Assembly: GCA_016302655.1 (NCBI GenBank)
Contig: JAEDNF010000035.1
Coordinates: 1-10,200 of the forward strand
Direction of reading: 5' to 3'
Length of the DNA: 10,200 bases
From: Oscillospiraceae bacterium
GTDB lineage: Bacteria; Bacillota; Clostridia; Oscillospirales; Ruminococcaceae
Every line of letters starts with the position of its first letter. Within the stretch, counting starts at the first letter, position 1. Below are positions 6,120-10,200 of the stretch, piece after piece. The notes under the pieces are model-generated. The model saw nothing but the letters and a program-made list of their open reading frames with translations. It had not been told where the DNA came from and made no database searches. Made by a program: the position numbers and the translations under genes.

Positions 6120-8537
6120 TCAATACTTATCGTTAGGATCTTCCTTGAAGTCGGCTACCTCATCGGATACCATTTCTTTCGACTTCTTTTCCGGCTTCTT
6201 GCTGTCTATAATTATTTCAAAGCTCTTATCATCGGGCTTTGACTGCTTCGGTGCGGAAGAGGACTTTGACTGAACTTTTTCGGCTTTGTCTGCTTTATTA
6301 TCCTTAATTGCAGGTTTTGAAGGCTTGTTGGGTGTTTTTGCCGACGGCTTCTTGTCAACCGAAGAAACGGCATCGGTCTTTAAGTCAGGCTTATCTTCGG
6401 ATGCGGTTTTGCTGTTATCATCGGTTTTTACTTCAGCGTCGGATTTGTCGGACTTTGCAGTCTTATCCTCGCTTGCCGCTATCTCCTTATCGATAACGAA
6501 CTTTGATACCATATCATCAAGCACATTTGCCTGTACAGAAAGCTCCTGTGCAGACGCCGCACATTCTTCGCTTGTAGCAGAGTTTGTCTGAACAACCGAT
6601 GATATCTGATCAACGCCTACTGTTATCTGCTCAATAGCCTCTGCCTGCTGTGCACAAGCGATGGAAATATCACTCACAAGGCCGGTCGTTTCGGTGGTAG
6701 TGGTAACTATCTCCCTGAGTGTTTCGGCAGTCTGATTTGCAATCTTTGTGCCGTTCTCCACAGCCTTCATCGAATTCTTGATAAGTTCGGTTGTTGTGCT
6801 TGCCGCTTCGGCAACCTTACCTGCAAGATTTCTTACTTCGTCGGCTACAACGGCAAAGCCCTTGCCTGCTTCGCCTGCTCTTGCGGCTTCGACAGCGGCA
6901 TTAAGAGCAAGGATATTTGTCTGGAACGAGATATCGTCTATAGTTCTTATTATCTTAGCGATTTCCTTTGAGGTGTCGTCAATCTCACGCATAGCGTCGA
7001 GAAGTCCGTTCATCTGTTCGTTGCCGGATTCAACAAGGCTTGTTGCCTTTGCGGAATTATCAGCCGCATCGGTGGCTCTTGCCGCATTGCGATTAACCTT
7101 TTCGGCTACCTCACTAAGCGATGCTGACAGCTCTTCAACCGAAGCCGCCTGCTTTGTTGCTCCGCCCGAAAGATTTCCTGCGGCAGCCGCAACCTGCTGA
7201 GAACCTGTAGCTACCAGCTGTCCTGCCTTATTGATATTGTTCATGATCTTATTGAGCGAAATCATTATATGCTCATAAGAATCCTTCAGCGGTGCAAAGT
7301 CGCCGAAATAAACATCTGCGGGCTTATAGGTAAGATTGCCCTTTCCGAGCGATTCGAGCATATTGTTGATATCGGTAATAACTTCGTTAATATTCTTGCT
7401 GATAAGGTTTGTGCTTTCGCTGAGCTGTGAGATCTCCTTATCAATATTATTGCCGAAGTCAAGCGGCGGCTGATGAAGATCGCCGTGCGACAGCGTTACA
7501 ATCTGATCGGAGCACTGCTTTACGGGCTTTATTATCTTCTTGACAATTGTGATAATGAGAATAACGGATAATACAAAGCATATTGCCGCAACTATTGAAC
7601 CGATGATTATTGAATTGTAAATGTTTCCGGTATGTTCGGAAGGCGTAGCTATCATAAGACAGCTCCAGCCGTTTGTATCTTCAATGGGAGCGTAGCTTAC
7701 AAATTTGTCTTTTCCGTCAAGCTTTACTTCCGCAAAACCTGTTTCACCGTTAATTGCCTTAGCCGTACATTCGGCTATTGAGCTGTAGGAAGAATCGTCT
7801 TCAGCAAGTGTAATATAACTCAGATGCTCTGTAAGCAGGGTGCTGTCGGGCTGTGCGATAACATAGCCGTTGCGATCTACTACTAAAGCATATCCCGTTT
7901 CACCGATAGAAATATTTCCGATAACATCGGAGAAAACATCAACATTGAGCTTTACATGAAGAACGCCCATTACATTCTTGGCAATATCCGTTGTATGAAT
8001 AGGTACATATATATCGGATACGAGATATGTGTTTTCATTGAGCGTATAAACATAAGGATCGGTGAAAATCACTTTATTTTCACTGTAACAGCTCTTATAA
8101 TTTTCGTCCGAGCTGTAATCCTTATTCTCATCATTGACACATTCGGCCACCTGGTTTATCGCATTGACATCTATGTAATAATCGTAATCGTCACGAAGCG
8201 AAAGACATTTGTTCCTTACCGTATCCGGATCTCTTAAGTCAAGCAGACTTGTATCGACGGTAAGCTGTGTTATCGAATCAATGACATTGTTCACCTGATT
8301 GGATATAGTTGTAGACGCCATGCGGGCAACTTCATCCATCTGAGTAACAAGAGCCTCTTTAAGATATGTGTAGCTTAATAGAATATTTATTCCGCCGACA
8401 AGCAACAGCGAACCGCCCACCGCAAGACACATCCACTTGAATATTCTTCCGGTAAGCGACTTCCTCTTCTTATTAATTTCTTTTACATTTTCAGAGAGCT
8501 TGCCAAGCCCTTTTTCTAATTCTTTATTCTTTGCCAT
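6120..8537 (-). CDS. Methyl-accepting chemotaxis protein with dCACHE sensor and lysine-rich tail
   Basis: This is an 805-residue membrane chemoreceptor. In order: a basic cytoplasmic N terminus (1-33), TM1 (about 34-58), an extracellular double-CACHE sensor (about 60-305, second module [13 protein letters not shown] at 212-224), TM2 (about 308-331), a HAMP domain (about 332-385) and a second HAMP-like stretch (about 386-438), then the signalling coiled coil. The hairpin tip is unmistakable ([20 protein letters not shown], 536-555, continuing to about 572) and is the CheA/CheW contact. Methylation-type sites match the consensus at [10 protein letters not shown] (464-473) and [10 protein letters not shown] (653-662). 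The last 120 or so residues (683-805) are low-complexity, over one-fifth Lys with Ser, Asp and Pro, and end in a short SFEIIIDSK segment; there is no NWETF-type CheR/CheB tether. The ATG at 8537 has a Shine-Dalgarno GAGG (plus positions 8546-8549). No che or flagellar gene lies nearby. Ligand unknown. Confidence 0.95.
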   Translation of the reverse strand: MAKNKELEKGLGKLSENVKEINKKRKSLTGRIFKWMCLAVGGSLLLVGGINILLSYTYLKEALVTQMDEVARMASTTISNQVNNVIDSITQLTVDTSLLDLRDPDTVRNKCLSLRDDYDYYIDVNAINQVAECVNDENKDYSSDENYKSCYSENKVIFTDPYVYTLNENTYLVSDIYVPIHTTDIAKNVMGVLHVKLNVDVFSDVIGNISIGETGYALVVDRNGYVIAQPDSTLLTEHLSYITLAEDDSSYSSIAECTAKAINGETGFAEVKLDGKDKFVSYAPIEDTNGWSCLMIATPSEHTGNIYNSIIIGSIVAAICFVLSVILIITIVKKIIKPVKQCSDQIVTLSHGDLHQPPLDFGNNIDKEISQLSESTNLISKNINEVITDINNMLESLGKGNLTYKPADVYFGDFAPLKDSYEHIMISLNKIMNNINKAGQLVATGSQQVAAAAGNLSGGATKQAASVEELSASLSEVAEKVNRNAARATDAADNSAKATSLVESGNEQMNGLLDAMREIDDTSKEIAKIIRTIDDISFQTNILALNAAVEAARAGEAGKGFAVVADEVRNLAGKVAEAASTTTELIKNSMKAVENGTKIANQTAETLREIVTTTTETTGLVSDISIACAQQAEAIEQITVGVDQISSVVQTNSATSEECAASAQELSVQANVLDDMVSKFVIDKEIAASEDKTAKSDKSDAEVKTDDNSKTASEDKPDLKTDAVSSVDKKPSAKTPNKPSKPAIKDNKADKAEKVQSKSSSAPKQSKPDDKSFEIIIDSKKPEKKSKEMVSDEVADFKEDPNDKY

Positions 8538-8595
8538 TTGATTTACCTCGCGAGAAAGGGAAATACGATCAAATCCGACCGTTTTCTATTAATTA

Positions 8596-8624
8596 ATGAT
8601 ATCACATAGATTAAATAAAGTCAA
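8596..8624 (-). promoter_or_regulatory. Sigma-A-type promoter for the chemoreceptor gene
   Basis: Read on the minus strand, TTGACT (plus 8619-8624), a 17-bp spacer and TATCAT (plus 8596-8601) form a good promoter, giving a leader of about 50 nt before the ATG at 8537. Directly upstream of the -35 box lies a small palindrome, TGAAAA-N4-TTTTCA (plus 8626-8641), a possible regulator site. I see no flagellar sigma-28 type promoter (TAAA-N15-GCCGATAA) here. Confidence 0.7.
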
Positions 8625-8697
8625 ATGAAAAGCCGTTTTCACATCATTTTTCAACAAATCTAACAAATAAAATTGCGATATTTTGTACATAAACAAC

Positions 8698-8722
8698 AAA
8701 CTCCCTGCAACGCAGGGAGTTT
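8698..8722 (-). terminator. Intrinsic terminator after the GH26-like gene
   Basis: An 11-bp perfect stem (AAACTCCCTGC at 8698-8708 with GCAGGGAGTTT at 8712-8722) has a 3-nt loop. On the minus strand it follows the hydrolase stop by 5 nt and runs into a T-rich sequence. It separates the hydrolase from the chemoreceptor gene. Confidence 0.88.
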
Positions 8723-8727
8723 ACATT

Positions 8728-10176
8728 TTACTTTAATATAGGAGCAAAACGGATACGGATGTTCGGCATTTTATTAATTGTCGAATAGGTGTTCAGCATC
8801 CAGTCATCACTGCCGTCATTGACATTCTCTCCGCTTGCGGGAGGAGCGAATATCTTCAGCGTCATATCGGTTTCGCTGTCGAGAGGCTTCTCAAAAAAGG
8901 CAGACATAAGGTCTATTGTCTTTGCGTGGGGAGCTTTATAGAACCACTTGCCGTTTATCTCCATCATAAGATTAAGCTCTGCGTCTTCTCCGTCAAAAGT
9001 GATCTCGCAGAATGTGGGATTCTTTTCAAAGTGAAGAGGAATTTCTATACCCTCTGCATCTTCCGAACCGCCCCAGCGCAGTTTTACGGGGAACTGTGCC
9101 TCGCCTGCCGCTTTTATCTCGGGATAGAAGTATTCGTCGTGAATGATCTCTTTGTATGTCTTCATAACCGGCTGTTCAATACCGCAGTCGGCATTGTTGG
9201 GATCTTCAATCTCAAGTCCGAGTCTGCCTCTGTCACGGAACTGATAGAAGGTAAATCCGTTGAACCAGCCCTGATCCTCATCGTTTTTGAGCATATCGCA
9301 GAATTCTTTTACCATCTCTGCCTGATCATAAGGTCCTGTTACATCGCCGTCGGCATTGAACTCGCTCATTACCATAGGCTTCTTTACACCGCCGCAAAGC
9401 TCTCTGTAGCGCTTCTCGGACAGCTTTGTAAGGTTATATGTATCGGCAACCTTGCTTCTGCCGAATGAAGTTCCGCCCTCGTCGGCAACATCAAAAGGCC
9501 AGCCCCAGTGAAGCGCCATATACTTGTCAACAGACCAGATGTCCGTTGCTCTTACAGCGTCGGCAAATTCCTTCTCCATTTCTATCTCGCCGCCCTTTTC
9601 GGGATGCTCAACACCGCCTATGCAAAGTATCGTCTGAACATTGGGAGCAAACTTTTTTATAACTTCACGGGCATGAATATAGAAGTCGGCTACCTGCTGA
9701 TATGTAGCACGCTTGTTGAATGAGAACCAGTTGCCTGTAGCCTCATGGTTGATTCTGAGCTGCATACGGCCGAAGGTAGACAGTTCCTTGCCAATCTGCT
9801 CGAGATGCTCGTCGCTGACATTGGGATCGATAGTCATTGTAAGAATTACATCCTGTCCGTGTCTTCTTACATCACGCATACAGGTGAAAGGCTCGTCATC
9901 GGTAGTACCGCCGATACCGCCCTTATATGTGAAATAATCATCGTATGGATAATCCCACTGGAATGTTATCTCCTTATCCTTAAAAGCGTGTCTTGCTCTT
10001 ATAGGCCATGTTTCGTCAAGAGGATAATAGCAATACATAAGGCTTATCGCCCTGTGCGGTCTGCCGAGCTTGTTCAGGATATAGTCCTGATTTACATACT
10101 CTCCCCTTTCACTTCCGTCGCCGAGATCGACAGCACACTTTGCAGGTCCCATGTGGATCTTTTTGATGTTGTCCAT
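8728..10176 (-). CDS. Clan GH-A glycoside hydrolase, GH26-like, no signal peptide
   Basis: This 482-residue protein resembles (beta/alpha)8-barrel hydrolases of the GH26 type, whose best-known members are endo-beta-mannanases. The likely acid/base is Glu145 in RINHEATGNWF (141-151), which fits the GH26 R-x-x-HE-x-x-G-x-WF pattern. The likely nucleophile is Glu272 in PMVMSEFN (267-274), at the end of a beta strand. IWSVDKYMALHWGWPF (213-228) and WFNGFTFYQFRD (304-315) look like later barrel strands. Residues from about 360 to 482 form a separate beta-rich region with no family I recognise. There is no signal peptide, so it should act in the cytoplasm on imported oligosaccharides; secreted mannanases normally carry one. 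The ATG at 10176 has GAAAGG (plus 10187-10192) about 10 nt upstream; its promoter lies beyond the window. Family placement rests on motif reading only; another clan GH-A family is possible. The substrate is not determined. Confidence 0.75.
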   Translation of the reverse strand: MDNIKKIHMGPAKCAVDLGDGSERGEYVNQDYILNKLGRPHRAISLMYCYYPLDETWPIRARHAFKDKEITFQWDYPYDDYFTYKGGIGGTTDDEPFTCMRDVRRHGQDVILTMTIDPNVSDEHLEQIGKELSTFGRMQLRINHEATGNWFSFNKRATYQQVADFYIHAREVIKKFAPNVQTILCIGGVEHPEKGGEIEMEKEFADAVRATDIWSVDKYMALHWGWPFDVADEGGTSFGRSKVADTYNLTKLSEKRYRELCGGVKKPMVMSEFNADGDVTGPYDQAEMVKEFCDMLKNDEDQGWFNGFTFYQFRDRGRLGLEIEDPNNADCGIEQPVMKTYKEIIHDEYFYPEIKAAGEAQFPVKLRWGGSEDAEGIEIPLHFEKNPTFCEITFDGEDAELNLMMEINGKWFYKAPHAKTIDLMSAFFEKPLDSETDMTLKIFAPPASGENVNDGSDDWMLNTYSTINKMPNIRIRFAPILK

Positions 10177-10200
10177 AAAATAATTTCCTTTCGTTTTTAT

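Noticed and set aside
6286..7200. Plus-strand open frames rich in Ser/Ala that look like membrane or secreted proteins
   Set aside because: They are complements of the repetitive Ala/Ser/Glu-rich coiled coil of the chemoreceptor and have no start signals.
8538..8597. A riboswitch or structured leader in front of the chemoreceptor gene
   Set aside because: The predicted leader is only about 50 nt, and I see no conserved riboswitch core or terminator/antiterminator pair.

Overview
This window looks like an ordinary chromosomal stretch of a gut-type anaerobic Clostridia (Bacillota), most plausibly Oscillospiraceae/Ruminococcus-like. That placement is an inference from moderate GC content, strong AGGAG-type ribosome binding sites, TTGACA/TATAAT-like promoters, compact intrinsic terminators and the gene mix (cytoplasmic glycoside hydrolases, a Cys-rich Mrp ATPase, an HTH-containing BirA, a chemoreceptor). 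I see no mobile element, CRISPR array, tRNA or rRNA. The only truncated gene is the ABC transporter cut by the left edge.

Layout. Positions 1-1951 (+) hold the 3' end of an ABC exporter subunit, then a spore-photolyase-like radical SAM protein 15 nt downstream, then a GNAT acetyltransferase that ends in an intrinsic terminator. Positions 2041-3942 (+) hold a stand-alone GH127 (DUF1680, beta-L-arabinofuranosidase type) enzyme with its own terminator. Positions 4052-4947 (+) hold a clear sigma-A promoter and an Mrp/Nbp35-type iron-sulfur cluster carrier, again followed by a terminator. Positions 4986-6046 (+) hold birA, preceded by a perfect 11-bp inverted repeat that straddles the predicted -10 box and resembles a BirA operator. 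A bidirectional terminator at 6056-6086 separates birA from the convergent minus-strand block: a dCACHE methyl-accepting chemotaxis protein with an unusual lysine-rich C-terminal tail (6120-8537, with its own promoter) and a clan GH-A (GH26-like) glycoside hydrolase (8728-10176). A terminator between these last two genes makes them separate transcription units.

How the genes fit together. Most are single-gene transcription units with little functional linkage. The two glycoside hydrolases lack signal peptides, so they probably act on plant-glycan oligosaccharides after import (inference). BirA and Mrp are cofactor housekeeping functions (protein biotinylation, Fe-S delivery). The most interesting items are the candidate self-regulatory BirA operator, the chemoreceptor's tail and unassigned ligand, and the cytoplasmic GH26-like enzyme with an uncharacterised C-terminal beta-rich region. 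I do not see a convincing new multi-gene system. No gene-free stretch exceeds 300 bases; the longest (8538-8727) holds the chemoreceptor promoter and the hydrolase terminator.
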